Assembly (NCBI RefSeq): GCF_052119425.1
Contig: NZ_JBQKFH010000011.1
Coordinates: 3,155-67,154 of the forward strand
Source: Enterococcus_E cecorum_C
Lineage (GTDB): Bacteria; Bacillota; Bacilli; Lactobacillales; Enterococcaceae
DNA length: 64,000 bases
Reading direction: 5' to 3'
Shown: positions 1-8,716 of the stretch, in pieces
Layout of the letters: every line of letters begins with the position of its first letter
How positions within the stretch are numbered: the stretch's first letter is position 1
The notes under the pieces: generated by a model
Databases searched by the model: none
Told to the model about the DNA's origin: nothing
What the model saw: only the letters and a program-made list of their open reading frames with translations
Translations under genes and position numbers: made by a program

Positions 1-655
1 CTAACATTTTCTTTGCATCTTCTGGTGTGCGGACATCGCCATTGCCCATAAATGGAATGTCGATGTTTTCTTTGACTTGACGCAAGATTTCCCAGTTTGC
101 ATGTCCTTCATACATTTGCACCCGAGTTCGACCATGCATTGCTAAAGCCGCTGCACCTCCTGCTTGAGCCGCTTTGGCATTTTCCACAGCGAATAAATGC
201 GCTTCATCCCAGCCAGTACGCATCTTCACAGTTACCGGTAATTTCACCGCAGAAGATACCGCATCGACCATTTCATAGACTTTATCTGGATCTAATAGCC
301 ATTTAGCCCCGGCTTCAGCTTTGATCACTTTATTTACCGGACAACCCATGTTAATGTCGATAATGGCTGCTTTAGTATTCGCTTCAACAAACTGAGCCGC
401 TTCTACCAAGCTATCTTTATTGCCACCAAAGATTTGCACGCTTAATGGATATTCGCGCTCATCGATGTAAAGCATGTCTAAAGTCTTTTTATTGCGGAAA
501 TGAATGCCTTGGTCACTAATCATTTCACACACGACCAGACCGGCCCCTGCTTCTTTGACTGTCACCCGAAATGCCGCATTAGAAATTCCAGCCATCGGTG
601 CCACTACGACTCGGTTTTTAATTTCAATATCGCCTATTTTCCAAGTATTTGTCAT
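1..655 (-). CDS. dusB: tRNA-dihydrouridine synthase DusB, 3' part outside window
   Basis: This gene is read on the minus strand and is cut by the window start, so only the N-terminal 218 codons are seen. It begins MTNTWKIGDIEIKNRVVVAP and continues through PMAGISNAAFR, the INMGCPVNK motif and KMRTGW, all typical of the FMN-dependent TIM-barrel enzymes that reduce uridine to dihydrouridine in tRNA D-loops. The Cys of INMGCP is the expected catalytic acid. The ATG at 653-655 overlaps the hslO stop by four bases (ATGA), so the two genes are translationally coupled. The same hslO-dusB order is known in enterococci and bacilli. Identification is secure; the DusB subgroup rests on the N-terminal motif and context. 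Confidence 0.93.
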   Translation of the reverse strand, partial: MTNTWKIGDIEIKNRVVVAPMAGISNAAFRVTVKEAGAGLVVCEMISDQGIHFRNKKTLDMLYIDEREYPLSVQIFGGNKDSLVEAAQFVEANTKAAIIDINMGCPVNKVIKAEAGAKWLLDPDKVYEMVDAVSSAVKLPVTVKMRTGWDEAHLFAVENAKAAQAGGAAALAMHGRTRVQMYEGHANWEILRQVKENIDIPFMGNGDVRTPEDAKKML

Positions 656-1539
656 TTGTTTTCCTCAATTTCTGTGATTAATCCTTGTAAGTCTTGCTCA
701 GAGAAGTGATATTTATTCCCGCAAAATGAGCAAACTGTTTCTGCGCCATGATCTTCATCTATCATTTCTTGTAATTCTTTGGTCCCTAAAGTAATCAGTG
801 CTGTGGCGAATTTGTCTTTGTTACAATCGCACTTAAAGCAAACTGGTTGGGTTTCAAGATAAAAAATGGTCGTGTCATCCAAAATGGTTTCTAAAATTTG
901 TTCTGGCGTCATCCCACTATCTAAAAGACTAGATACACGTGGCAGGCTGGCTAATTTTTGCTCTAGGCGTGAAATCAGCTCTTCACTTGCACCCGGCATA
1001 ATTTGTAGCATGAATCCACCTGCTATTTGAATCGTGTCATCTGGATTTACCAAGACACTTAGTCCAACTGCTGAAGGGATTTGTTCAGAAGAGGCTAGAT
1101 AATAGGTGAAATCTTCCCCTAGCTCACCAGATACAATCGGTGTTTGACCGGTAAATGGTTCTTTCAAGCCTAAATCTTTAATCACGACAAATGACCCTTG
1201 CGTACCCACCGCGCCTCTGACATCAATTTTTCCTTGCGCATTTAATGGTAGGGCAACTTTAGGGTTTTGGATATATCCTTTAACTTCTCCTTTGGCATTT
1301 CCATCGACAATGATTGCCCCTGCTGGACCGTCACCTAAGATTTTTACGGTTAATTTATCTTCCCCTTTTAAAGTCGATCCTAAAAGCAAAGTTCCCACTA
1401 AGGCACGACCTAACGCAGCCGATGCCGTATGCCAAGTTTCATGTCTTTTTTGCGCCTCTGCTACGGTATCTGTGGCATTCACCGCATAGGCACGTACCAC
1501 ACCATCATAGGCCAGCGCTTTTACTAAATAATCAGCCAT
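652..1539 (-). CDS. hslO: Hsp33 redox-regulated chaperone
   Basis: The protein is 295 residues starting MADYLVKALAYDG. This ATG (1537-1539) was preferred to upstream in-frame codons because AGGAGG lies at the right distance before it and homologues start here. Hsp33 is a cytoplasmic holdase activated when oxidative stress releases zinc from four C-terminal cysteines. The cysteines are present as CDC (after CFK) and CSFC close to the C-terminus. The gene ends in the ATGA overlap with dusB. Its usual upstream neighbour ftsH is here separated from it by a fic gene on the opposite strand, which suggests an insertion rather than ancestral order. Confidence 0.95.
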   Translation of the reverse strand: MADYLVKALAYDGVVRAYAVNATDTVAEAQKRHETWHTASAALGRALVGTLLLGSTLKGEDKLTVKILGDGPAGAIIVDGNAKGEVKGYIQNPKVALPLNAQGKIDVRGAVGTQGSFVVIKDLGLKEPFTGQTPIVSGELGEDFTYYLASSEQIPSAVGLSVLVNPDDTIQIAGGFMLQIMPGASEELISRLEQKLASLPRVSSLLDSGMTPEQILETILDDTTIFYLETQPVCFKCDCNKDKFATALITLGTKELQEMIDEDHGAETVCSFCGNKYHFSEQDLQGLITEIEENK

Positions 1540-1834
1540 TTTTCTCCTCCTTTGGCTCTTTTCACTTTTTCCTCGATACCTAAAGATAATACCGAATTCA
1601 CGGGAAAAATTCAAATTTAAAGTTTAATTGCAAAAAGAGAACAGCACGGGGGCTATTCTCTACTCATTTCCAAACGCCATTGCATCTTACATGACTCCAG
1701 AAAGTTCAGTGGATTCAGGTTTTAGTTTTTCACCATAAAGTATTCATCCAGCCCATCAAATAGCGGTAAAATCCCTAAATTATTCGCTATAACAAAGTCG
1801 AATTACTTGCTTGATCATACATTTCCCTCCATAA
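1540..1834. other. Intergenic stretch, possible gene remnant
   Basis: This gap between hslO and fic holds no intact gene. On the minus strand an AGGG-type ribosome binding site near 1826 precedes an ATG that runs only about a dozen codons, while a neighbouring frame reads NNLGILPLFDGLDEYFMVKN and then stops. This could be the decayed end of a small gene, but the fragment is too short to assign. An imperfect AGAGAA/TTCTCT hairpin lies near 1636-1662. Confidence 0.25.
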
Positions 1835-1902
1835 TCGCCTAACACCTTAACAATCGCCTAAAATAGAGTTATAATTAGGCGAAAAGTGAAGGAGGTAGGC
1901 GA
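1835..1902 (+). promoter_or_regulatory. Four TCGCCTA/TAGGCGA sites around the fic promoter
   Basis: The heptamer TCGCCTA occurs at 1835-1841 and 1854-1860, and its reverse complement TAGGCGA at 1876-1882 and 1896-1902. One copy is upstream of the -35, one in the promoter spacer, one directly after the -10, and one between the ribosome binding site and the ATG. The symmetrical arrangement looks like an operator for a dimeric DNA-binding protein. The obvious candidate is the winged-helix C-terminus of the Fic protein itself; that link is inference. Confidence 0.65.
1847..1875 (+). promoter_or_regulatory. fic promoter
   Basis: TTAACA at 1847-1852 and TATAAT at 1870-1875 are separated by exactly 17 bases. 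The predicted start of transcription falls near 1882, giving a leader of only about 20 nt before the fic ATG at 1903. Confidence 0.75.
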
Positions 1903-2949
1903 ATGAGAATTTTTAATTATGAAAATCTAGCAAGTATGAAGTGGGATAGCGAAGTTGTAAATCTCCTCACCCAAATTCATGAACATAAGGGAAAACAAGA
2001 ACTTTTTCTTCAAAGAAAGCCTGCTGTTTTAGATAAATTAGTGGAAATTGCTAAAATTCAAAGTGTAGAGGATTCTAACAAAATTGAAGGTATTGTTACG
2101 ACATCAGTAAGAATTAAGGAATTGATGAATCAAAAAACAACACCTAAAAATAGAGATGAAGAAGAAATTCTAGGATATAGAGATGTGCTCAATACAATCC
2201 ACGAAAGCTATGAATACATCCCAATTAATAGTAACTATATTTTACAACTTCATAGAAATCTATTTAAGTATAGTGAGAAAGGTATAGGTGGCCGATATAA
2301 GAACACTCAGAATACTATTGTAGGAAAAGATGCAAATGGTCATACCATCGAAATATTTAAACCTTTATCTCCATACGAAACGCCCGCTGCAGTAGAACAA
2401 ATTTGTAACGAATTAAACAGGGCTCTTGATAGAAAAGAAATAGATTCACTCCTTCTAATCCCAATTTTTATTCATGATTTTCTATGCATCCACCCTTTCA
2501 ATGATGGCAACGGAAGAATGAGTCGATTATTAACCACACTCCTTCTTTATAGACAAGGATATTTTATTGGAAAATATATCAGTTTAGAAAGTAAAATAGA
2601 AAAAAATAAAGATAGCTATTACGTATCTTTAGAAAAAAGCGGAATCGGTTGGTCTGAAAATAAGGATAATCCTCTACCATTTATCAAGTATATCCTTAGA
2701 ACAATATTAGCCGCTTACATTGACTTTGAAGAAAGAGTAGATTATGTAGATGAAAAAACACCTACAATAACCCTTGTGAGAAATGCCGTTGATAGCAAAT
2801 TAGGGAAGTTTACAAAGAGTGATATTATGGAATTAGTGCCTAGCGTAGGAAGAGCAACAATTGAAAATATGCTTAAAAAACTTACTGAAGAAGAATACAT
2901 TGAAAGACATGGTAAAGGAAGAGCGACATTTTATGTAAAAAAACAATGA
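1903..2949 (+). CDS. Fic-domain AMPylase with C-terminal winged helix
   Basis: The protein is 348 residues. The Fic signature HPFNDGNGRMSR is at residues 197-208 with the catalytic histidine at 197. The N-terminal part carries SNKIEG at 58-63, matching the [S/T]xxxE[G/N] inhibitory helix that blocks the ATP site in class II Fic proteins, so the enzyme is probably auto-inhibited. Residues about 290-348 look like a winged helix-turn-helix. Such proteins transfer AMP (or another nucleotide) to hydroxyl groups of target proteins; the target here is unknown. The ATG follows GGAGG. The gene runs against its neighbours, splits the usual hslO-ftsH pair and is more AT-rich than them, which suggests acquisition. 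Confidence 0.9.
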   Translation: MRIFNYENLASMKWDSEVVNLLTQIHEHKGKQELFLQRKPAVLDKLVEIAKIQSVEDSNKIEGIVTTSVRIKELMNQKTTPKNRDEEEILGYRDVLNTIHESYEYIPINSNYILQLHRNLFKYSEKGIGGRYKNTQNTIVGKDANGHTIEIFKPLSPYETPAAVEQICNELNRALDRKEIDSLLLIPIFIHDFLCIHPFNDGNGRMSRLLTTLLLYRQGYFIGKYISLESKIEKNKDSYYVSLEKSGIGWSENKDNPLPFIKYILRTILAAYIDFEERVDYVDEKTPTITLVRNAVDSKLGKFTKSDIMELVPSVGRATIENMLKKLTEEEYIERHGKGRATFYVKKQ

Positions 2950-3024
2950 GCAACTATAGACAGTGAATTTTAAGATAAAAACCAAATTGAACCTTTTCAT
3001 TTCTCTTTTCTAATTACCCACAAT

Positions 3025-3065
3025 TAAAAAAAGCGACCGATTGCTAGAATCAGTCGCTTTTTTCT
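3025..3065. terminator. Bidirectional terminator between fic and ftsH
   Basis: The inverted repeat AGCGACCGATT / AATCAGTCGCT (about 3032-3058) is flanked by an A-run on the left and a T-run on the right, so it can end both fic and ftsH transcripts. Confidence 0.85.
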
Positions 3066-5107
3066 TATTCTTCAGTTGTATCATCTGGTGTGATTGTCGT
3101 ATCTTCATCAGATTGCGCTTGTTTTTTCGCATCACGTTCTTCTAGGGCACGTTTTGCTTCTTCATAACTTTGCGCTTTTTCACTTGGAAATTCAGATTCA
3201 TCTTGTGCAGGCATTTTCCCTGTTTCAAACAAGGACTTGATTGCCTTAGCATCTAATGTTTCAAACTCTAATAATTTTTCAGCAATTAATTTATGTTTGT
3301 CACGATGCGTTTCGATGATTTCACGTGCTTTATCATGAGCTTCCATCAAGATACGGCGAACTTCTTGGTCAATTTCATAAGCAATTTGTTCAGAATATGC
3401 TTTAGTTTGACCATAATCACGACCAATAAAGACTTGATGATTACCTTCGTATTGCACAGGTCCAAGCTTGTCACTCATACCATATTCAGTCACCATGCTG
3501 CGCGCTAAGGCTGTGGCTTGTTCAAAGTCATTGGAAGCCCCGGTAGATTGAACACCAAAGATAATTTCTTCAGCTGTACGTCCACCTAATAGACCAACAA
3601 TTTGTTCGAACATATCGTCTTTGGTTAACAACATTTGATCTTCTTTTGGTAAAGCAATCATGTAACCACCGGCGCGTCCACGAGGGATAATCGTTACCTT
3701 GTGTACAACACGCGCACGAGAAAGCACTAAACCAACAATGGTATGTCCGGCTTCGTGATAGGCCACCATTTCGCGCTCACGTTTACTAATGACGCGGTCT
3801 TTCTTAGCAGGACCAGCAATCACGCGGTCTTCAGCTTCATCAATATCAGAAGCATCGATTTTCGTTTTATTACGACGGGCAGCCACTAAAGCCGCTTCGT
3901 TTAAGACGTTTTCCAAATCAGCCCCGGCAAATCCTGGTGTTTGTTGGGCGATTACTTTCAAGTCGACGTCATCAGCCAATGGTTTATTTTTCGCATGGAC
4001 GCGTAAAATAGCTTCACGACCTTTGACATCGGGACGACCGACTAAAATTTGACGGTCAAATCGGCCTGGACGCAATAACGCTGGATCCAAGACGTCTGAA
4101 CGGTTGGTAGCAGCAATGACGATTACGCCTTCATTTCCACTGAAACCATCCATTTCAACAAGCAATTGGTTAAGGGTTTGTTCACGTTCATCATGTCCGC
4201 CACCCATACCAGCACCACGTTGACGACCCACTGCATCAATTTCATCGATAAAGATAATGGCTGGTGAGTTTTTCTTCGCAGTATCAAATAAATCACGTAC
4301 ACGACTTGCTCCGACCCCGACAAACATTTCTACAAAGTCTGAACCAGAGATAGAGTAAAATGGTACGCCTGCTTCACCGGCAACTGCTTTGGCTAATAAA
4401 GTTTTACCGGTTCCTGGAGGTCCTTCTAGTAACACCCCAGCTGGAATACGTGCACCTAATGCTGAGAAGCGACGTGGATCTTTTAAGAATTCCACCACTT
4501 CGACTAATTCTTGTTTTTCTTCTTCAGCCCCAGCTACGTCAGAGAAACGCACGCGGTTGGCTTTTTTATCGGCTTCTTTGGCTTTTGATTTACCAAAGTT
4601 CATCACGCCACGGCCACCACCGCCACCACCGGCTTGTTGACCCATAATCATGTAGAAGAAGAATATCATGATGACAAACGGCACCATGCTAATTAAGAAT
4701 GAAATCCAAACACCGCTGCTAGATTCTTCCTTAATGGTTGTATCTACGTTATGTGTTGCTGCCAAAGATGTAATTTCACTTAATGTGGAATCATTTGGCA
4801 AGACAATCGTTGTAAAACTCGTTGACTTCGTGCTAGTTGAACCTAGAATCGAAAGTCCACTGTTATTACTTACTGTTTGTTCATCTTTGTATTTCCCGCT
4901 AATTTTGTAGACGCCATTTGCCGGTTGTACGGAAAATGACTTGATTTTACCGTCTTCTAATTGCTCAGTAAATTTCGAGTAGTCAATCGATGGTGACTGA
5001 CTGCTACCATTGCCGACAAAGAAGATTAAAATCCCCGCCATTGCAAGAAGCACAAGGATGTAATATAAGGTATTTTTTAACATACCATTATTATTTTTTC
5101 TGTTCAT
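3065..5107 (-). CDS. ftsH: ATP-dependent zinc metalloprotease FtsH
   Basis: This 680-residue membrane protease degrades misfolded and regulatory membrane proteins. Transmembrane segments are at about 11-31 and 133-153 with the extracellular domain between them. The AAA+ domain has Walker A GPPGTGKT at 229-236 and Walker B near 284-291, and the zinc site HEAGH is at 451-455. A glycine run after the second membrane segment and an acidic, Glu/Asp-rich tail are present. The ATG follows AGGAGG. hpt lies immediately upstream (68 bp), as in bacilli and enterococci. Confidence 0.98.
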   Translation of the reverse strand: MNRKNNNGMLKNTLYYILVLLAMAGILIFFVGNGSSQSPSIDYSKFTEQLEDGKIKSFSVQPANGVYKISGKYKDEQTVSNNSGLSILGSTSTKSTSFTTIVLPNDSTLSEITSLAATHNVDTTIKEESSSGVWISFLISMVPFVIMIFFFYMIMGQQAGGGGGGRGVMNFGKSKAKEADKKANRVRFSDVAGAEEEKQELVEVVEFLKDPRRFSALGARIPAGVLLEGPPGTGKTLLAKAVAGEAGVPFYSISGSDFVEMFVGVGASRVRDLFDTAKKNSPAIIFIDEIDAVGRQRGAGMGGGHDEREQTLNQLLVEMDGFSGNEGVIVIAATNRSDVLDPALLRPGRFDRQILVGRPDVKGREAILRVHAKNKPLADDVDLKVIAQQTPGFAGADLENVLNEAALVAARRNKTKIDASDIDEAEDRVIAGPAKKDRVISKREREMVAYHEAGHTIVGLVLSRARVVHKVTIIPRGRAGGYMIALPKEDQMLLTKDDMFEQIVGLLGGRTAEEIIFGVQSTGASNDFEQATALARSMVTEYGMSDKLGPVQYEGNHQVFIGRDYGQTKAYSEQIAYEIDQEVRRILMEAHDKAREIIETHRDKHKLIAEKLLEFETLDAKAIKSLFETGKMPAQDESEFPSEKAQSYEEAKRALEERDAKKQAQSDEDTTITPDDTTEE

Positions 5108-5175
5108 CGAGCTCCTCCTTGCCCTTGTTTGTCTTTTATTGACCTATATATTTTAACATAAGTATCAATATTTTT

Positions 5176-5724
5176 TTACTCATTTGTTTGATAAATTTCA
5201 GGTTTTAATACCCCAACATAAGGTAAATTACGATAACGTTCGCAGTAATCTAAACCATAGCCGACCACAAATTCATTCGGCACATCAAAGCCAACATAAT
5301 CAGCTTCGATATCCACCGCGCGTCCTTCTGGTTTGTCTAAAAGGGTCACAATGGTAATCGAATTTGCTTTACGATATTTGAATAGGTCTACTAAATATGC
5401 CAAAGTACGACCACTATCAATAATATCTTCCACGATTAACATGTCACGGCCTTCTACATTGGTATCAAGATCTTTCACAATTTTGACCTCACCAGATGAC
5501 ACTAAGGCATTTCCGTAACTTGAAACATCCATAAAGTCGATTTCCACATGGCTATCCATCGCACGAATAATATCCGCCATAAAAGGAACAGCCCCTTTTA
5601 AGACACCTACGACTAAAGGAGTTTTTCCTGCAAATTTTTCTTGTAATTCCTTACCTAGTTCTTCACAACGAGCGGCGATTTGCTCTTTTGTAATCAATAC
5701 TTTTTCAATGTCATTCATCAACAT
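5176..5724 (-). CDS. hpt: Hypoxanthine-guanine phosphoribosyltransferase
   Basis: The 182-residue enzyme salvages hypoxanthine and guanine to IMP and GMP using PRPP. The PRPP-binding motif MLIVEDIIDSGRT is at residues 95-107. AAGGAGG lies eight bases before the ATG at 5724; a second ATG two codons downstream is less well spaced. The gene sits between tilS and ftsH, the conserved tilS-hpt-ftsH order of Firmicutes, with only 20 bp to tilS, so it is very likely cotranscribed. Confidence 0.97.
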   Translation of the reverse strand: MLMNDIEKVLITKEQIAARCEELGKELQEKFAGKTPLVVGVLKGAVPFMADIIRAMDSHVEIDFMDVSSYGNALVSSGEVKIVKDLDTNVEGRDMLIVEDIIDSGRTLAYLVDLFKYRKANSITIVTLLDKPEGRAVDIEADYVGFDVPNEFVVGYGLDYCERYRNLPYVGVLKPEIYQTNE

Positions 5725-5744
5725 GACCTTATCCTCCTTAAATG

Positions 5745-7133
5745 CTACTCTATGTATCGATAGACCAGTATGTAACGTATTTTATCAGTTTTAGCATCAA
5801 TACTCAAATAAGAATTCACAAAAGGAAGCAAACTCATGATATTTTTTGACGCATCTAAGACCACAATTGCCTGCATTCTTTGTGCTGTCGGCATCTTTTC
5901 GTCAATAAAATACCGCCGAACCTTTTTTGTTAAACTTGCACTTAACGCGATTTTATCCCCAGGTTTTCTCGGGCGTAACGTTAAAACCGGATTTAATTCT
6001 GCCAAAAATTCATGGCGAAATTCTGAGAAATGTTTGACTTTTTTGGGAATTTTTTCCTCCCCTGCGACAAACAAGCCCACCCAACGATTTTCATCAATCA
6101 TGATTGACTCGCCCACTTTGAGCGTGTAGCAAAAATCTTGACTCGTCACTTTTTCTTTTTGACGCGCAATGATTAGCTTGTCTTGGCTGGCTTGAATTTG
6201 CCACTGGTTTTCTACCGAGAGTACAAAAGTAAGGCGCTTCTCGGCAAGTAGGTCTAACACTTGCGCTACATGGGCTTCTTTTAAGGGAATCTGCGCTTTA
6301 AGTGATAAGCGATGAAAAATCCCCTGTAAAGCAAAATAGCGTTTCGCCGGTGTGAGTTGCAAAAAGGGTTCAAGCAAAATCTGATAAGTATCGTACCTTT
6401 GTCTGACAAGTGTATCATACCATGTATCTTGCATTTCTTCCAAGATTTCCTGTAAAAAGTGCAGCTGCTCACCCAAACGCGCCACTTGGTTTAACGCTTG
6501 CGGATTTTCGCCTTTTAGCACTGGCAGTACCTGATGACGCATACGATTACGCGCATAGGCAAGACTTTGATTGGTTTCATCTTCAAAATAGGTTAATCGC
6601 TTTTCGTGCGCATAATCATAAAGTGTCTTTTTATCCGTAAATAGTAAAGGACGGTACAATGGCAAGTCGGTCTCAGGAAGCACACTTTTGGCTTTCATAC
6701 CAGCTAGATTTTGAAAATTACCGTACTTGACTAACTTCATCAGCATGGTTTCCAGTTGGTCATCGCCATGGTGGGCCGTTAATAGACAAGTAAATCCTTG
6801 TGCTTTCATCACTTGGGCAAAATAACGATATCTTGCTTTTCTTGCCTGCGCTTCAAGATTTGTGGTCGTTTTTTCTTGCCAATTTGCCGTAAAGAAAGGT
6901 AATTGGTGTGTTCGGCAATATTCTTTTATAAAGGCTTGTTCTATCGCTGCACTTTCTCTTAGTTGATGGTTAAAATGCACCACCGCCATTGGGATTTTTG
7001 CAAAACATCGCTGCATCAAATCAAGCAAGACCATCGAATCCACGCCACCAGATACAGCAATTAATATCCGATCACCGGGCTTAAAAAAAGCATTTTTTTG
7101 ACAATGTTGATAGAATTGTTTGGCTAAATCCAT
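5745..7133 (-). CDS. tilS: tRNA(Ile)-lysidine synthetase TilS
   Basis: TilS converts the wobble cytidine of the AUA-reading tRNA-Ile to lysidine. The ATP pyrophosphatase P-loop SGGVDS is at residues 28-33, and HHGDDQLET follows further on as expected. The 462-residue length includes the C-terminal substrate-binding domain. The ATG is preceded by AAAGGGG. It follows yabR in the operon direction, but a terminator and a copy of the dispersed repeat lie between them. Confidence 0.96.
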   Translation of the reverse strand: MDLAKQFYQHCQKNAFFKPGDRILIAVSGGVDSMVLLDLMQRCFAKIPMAVVHFNHQLRESAAIEQAFIKEYCRTHQLPFFTANWQEKTTTNLEAQARKARYRYFAQVMKAQGFTCLLTAHHGDDQLETMLMKLVKYGNFQNLAGMKAKSVLPETDLPLYRPLLFTDKKTLYDYAHEKRLTYFEDETNQSLAYARNRMRHQVLPVLKGENPQALNQVARLGEQLHFLQEILEEMQDTWYDTLVRQRYDTYQILLEPFLQLTPAKRYFALQGIFHRLSLKAQIPLKEAHVAQVLDLLAEKRLTFVLSVENQWQIQASQDKLIIARQKEKVTSQDFCYTLKVGESIMIDENRWVGLFVAGEEKIPKKVKHFSEFRHEFLAELNPVLTLRPRKPGDKIALSASLTKKVRRYFIDEKMPTAQRMQAIVVLDASKNIMSLLPFVNSYLSIDAKTDKIRYILVYRYIE

Positions 7134-7164
7134 AGCACACCCCTTTCCTTATTTGGCGACATCA

Positions 7165-7365
7165 CTCGGACTTTCCCGACATTCCGGACAACCTTAGCTG
7201 CTTGGAGCTAATCGACCCGGCTCACATCCTTATAACTCGGCGTTCAACAGCTAGACATTGTGAAGTTCGCCCTCCCGCTTGAGAAAATCCCCTTTCATCC
7301 GATTTTCTCAGCGGTAGGTAAGCACATAAATTTCTTCGAGGCTTTCCGAGCTACTTCACGACCTT
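7165..7365 (-). repeat. Dispersed modular repeat, copy R1
   Basis: Read on the minus strand this copy starts AAGGTCGTGAAGTAGCTCGG just after the yabR terminator and runs towards tilS. It contains the hairpin GAGAAAATC...GATTTTCTC, then GGGAGGGCGAA, the block AAGGATGTGAGCCGGGTC, AGCTCCAAGCAGCT and GTCGGGAAAGTCCG. Related blocks occur at 19225-19399, 19672-19799, 24737-24800 and 48836-48904, with a weaker one at 29279-29373. It fills the 308-bp gap between yabR and tilS; no gene is seen in it. Confidence 0.7.
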
Positions 7366-7367
7366 AT

Positions 7368-7422
7368 AATAAAACGAGCATCAATTAAGTCTCGTCTGGA
7401 ATAATGAGTACTTAACTGATGC
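7368..7422 (-). terminator. yabR terminator
   Basis: On the minus strand GCATCAGTTAAGT pairs with ACTTAATTGATGC (one mismatch) and is followed by TCGTTTTATT. It lies 20 bases after the yabR stop codon. Confidence 0.75.
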
Positions 7423-7441
7423 TTAGAAATAATAATTTGAA

Positions 7442-7873
7442 TTAGCTACGACGTCCGCCACGTCCACCGCGTTTGCCTTCTGTATTGCGGCGTAAAGAAG
7501 CTAGGCGATCATCGCTATCCTTTAAGAATGAACTCATCAGCGCATCGAAGTCTTGCTTAGGTGCATTTTCTTTGCGGCCATTATGATTTTTGTTAAATGG
7601 TTTTTTGTGTGAATGTTCCTTCTTTTCTTCTTTTGGCTTGTCAATTGCTTTACGAATGGATAAACCAATCTTCCCATCTTCGCCTATAGCAGTTACCAAA
7701 ACAGTCACTTCATCGCCAACTTTGAGTACTTCATTAATGTCTTTGACGAAACCATTTGAAACTTCACTAATATGCACTAGGCCGGTTTTTCCCTTTCCCA
7801 AATCTACAAAAGCACCAAAATTGGTAATTCCTGATACTTTTCCTGGTAGTTTTGCTCCAACTTCGATTGACAT
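7442..7873 (-). CDS. yabR: S1-domain RNA-binding protein, YabR family
   Basis: The 143-residue protein has one S1 domain at about 1-75 (KLPGKVSGITNFGAFVDLG, then GLVHISEV) followed by a basic, Lys/Arg/Gly-rich tail ending in GKRGGRGGRRS. Proteins of this type bind RNA or ribosomes; the exact role is not settled. AGGAGG precedes the ATG, with a slightly long spacer of about 12 bases. It lies directly downstream of divIC, as in bacilli and enterococci. Confidence 0.88.
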   Translation of the reverse strand: MSIEVGAKLPGKVSGITNFGAFVDLGKGKTGLVHISEVSNGFVKDINEVLKVGDEVTVLVTAIGEDGKIGLSIRKAIDKPKEEKKEHSHKKPFNKNHNGRKENAPKQDFDALMSSFLKDSDDRLASLRRNTEGKRGGRGGRRS

Positions 7874-7937
7874 AAAAAAATAGTTCCTCCTAATATAACC
7901 CTTGTATATAATTCAACGTGACTTGCACGATGGATCC

Positions 7938-8327
7938 TTAATCATTTGAATCGCTAGTCTCCGGCAACACATAAACTAGCTCTCCTTCTTTTGTATAAAA
8001 ATAACGACTTCTAGCAAGTTTACCCACATAGTCATCGTCTTTTAATTGCGCCACTTCTTTTTCTAGAGCAGCCTTTTCTTCCTTAGTCGTTTTATTCTTT
8101 TCCTTTGTTTCTTGTGCGTAAGTCTTTAATTCACGCAAACGCATTTGATCTTTGAAAAGCGCCACACCTGCACTAGCAAACAAAATAAAGGCAATCGTGA
8201 ACAGGAGGGTCAAACGACGTCTGCGAAAGATTAACTGTCGCTGTGTATAGTTAGTGCTTGCATGAAATTGTTTGGTTGCAGCATTATCCAACATATGTAC
8301 ATTATCTTTTTTTGCCTTTTTCAACAC
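7938..8327 (-). CDS. divIC: Septum formation initiator DivIC
   Basis: The 129-residue bitopic membrane protein has a basic cytoplasmic N-terminus, one membrane segment at about 39-57 and an extracellular coiled coil at about 60-105 containing LRELKTYAQETKEKN. DivIC works with FtsL and DivIB in the division complex. The start is a GTG at 8325-8327 five bases after AGGAGG; the next codon is TTG with an eight-base spacer and could be used instead. It has its own promoter at 8361-8389. Confidence 0.9.
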   Translation of the reverse strand: MLKKAKKDNVHMLDNAATKQFHASTNYTQRQLIFRRRRLTLLFTIAFILFASAGVALFKDQMRLRELKTYAQETKEKNKTTKEEKAALEKEVAQLKDDDYVGKLARSRYFYTKEGELVYVLPETSDSND

Positions 8328-8360
8328 CCTTGCCTCCTATTGATTCTTTCATACTTGTCA

Positions 8361-8389
8361 ATTATACCAATATCTAAAAACAATGTCTA
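8361..8389 (-). promoter_or_regulatory. divIC promoter
   Basis: On the minus strand TAGACA (8384-8389) and TATAAT (8361-8366) are 17 bases apart. It lies between the rqcP terminator and divIC, so divIC-yabR forms a separate transcription unit. Confidence 0.75.
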
Positions 8390-8404
8390 GATAGCTAAAT
8401 TGAA

Positions 8405-8455
8405 AGTCAGACAAAAAATAGCCTTCCTCTTTTTTAGAGAAAGACCATTTTCTTT
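8405..8455 (-). terminator. rqcP terminator
   Basis: Directly after the rqcP stop the minus strand reads GGTCTTTCTC, a short A-rich loop and GAGGAAGGC, followed by TATTTTTTG. The stem is imperfect. Confidence 0.6.
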
Positions 8456-8716
8456 TTAAGCTTCTATGCGTTTTTCAGAAAGAATTTCATACATCTTACT
8501 TGCATCTTCTTTTTTTGTAGAATCTTGCAAAGCGAGCACTTTGACTTCAAGCGTTTTATTGCCAAATTGAATTTGCAATACATCGCCGACTTTTAACGTG
8601 CTACTTGATTTGGCTAATTTGCCATTAATTTGAATTCGTCCTTTATCTGCTACTTCCTTGGCAACAGAGCGACGTTTAATGATTCTGGATACTTTTAAAA
8701 ATTTATCTAATCTCAT
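8456..8716 (-). CDS. rqcP: S4-domain RNA-binding protein RqcP (YabO, Hsp15-like)
   Basis: The 86-residue protein is a single S4 domain (MRLDKFLKVSRIIKRRSVAK) plus a short tail. RqcP stabilises the P-site tRNA on stalled 50S subunits during RqcH-dependent alanine tailing in bacilli. The start at 8714-8716 overlaps the stop of the upstream flippase gene (ATGA) and has GAGG before it, so an in-frame upstream extension is not used. Position between the flippase and divIC matches yabM-yabO-divIC of other Firmicutes. Confidence 0.9.
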   Translation of the reverse strand: MRLDKFLKVSRIIKRRSVAKEVADKGRIQINGKLAKSSSTLKVGDVLQIQFGNKTLEVKVLALQDSTKKEDASKMYEILSEKRIEA

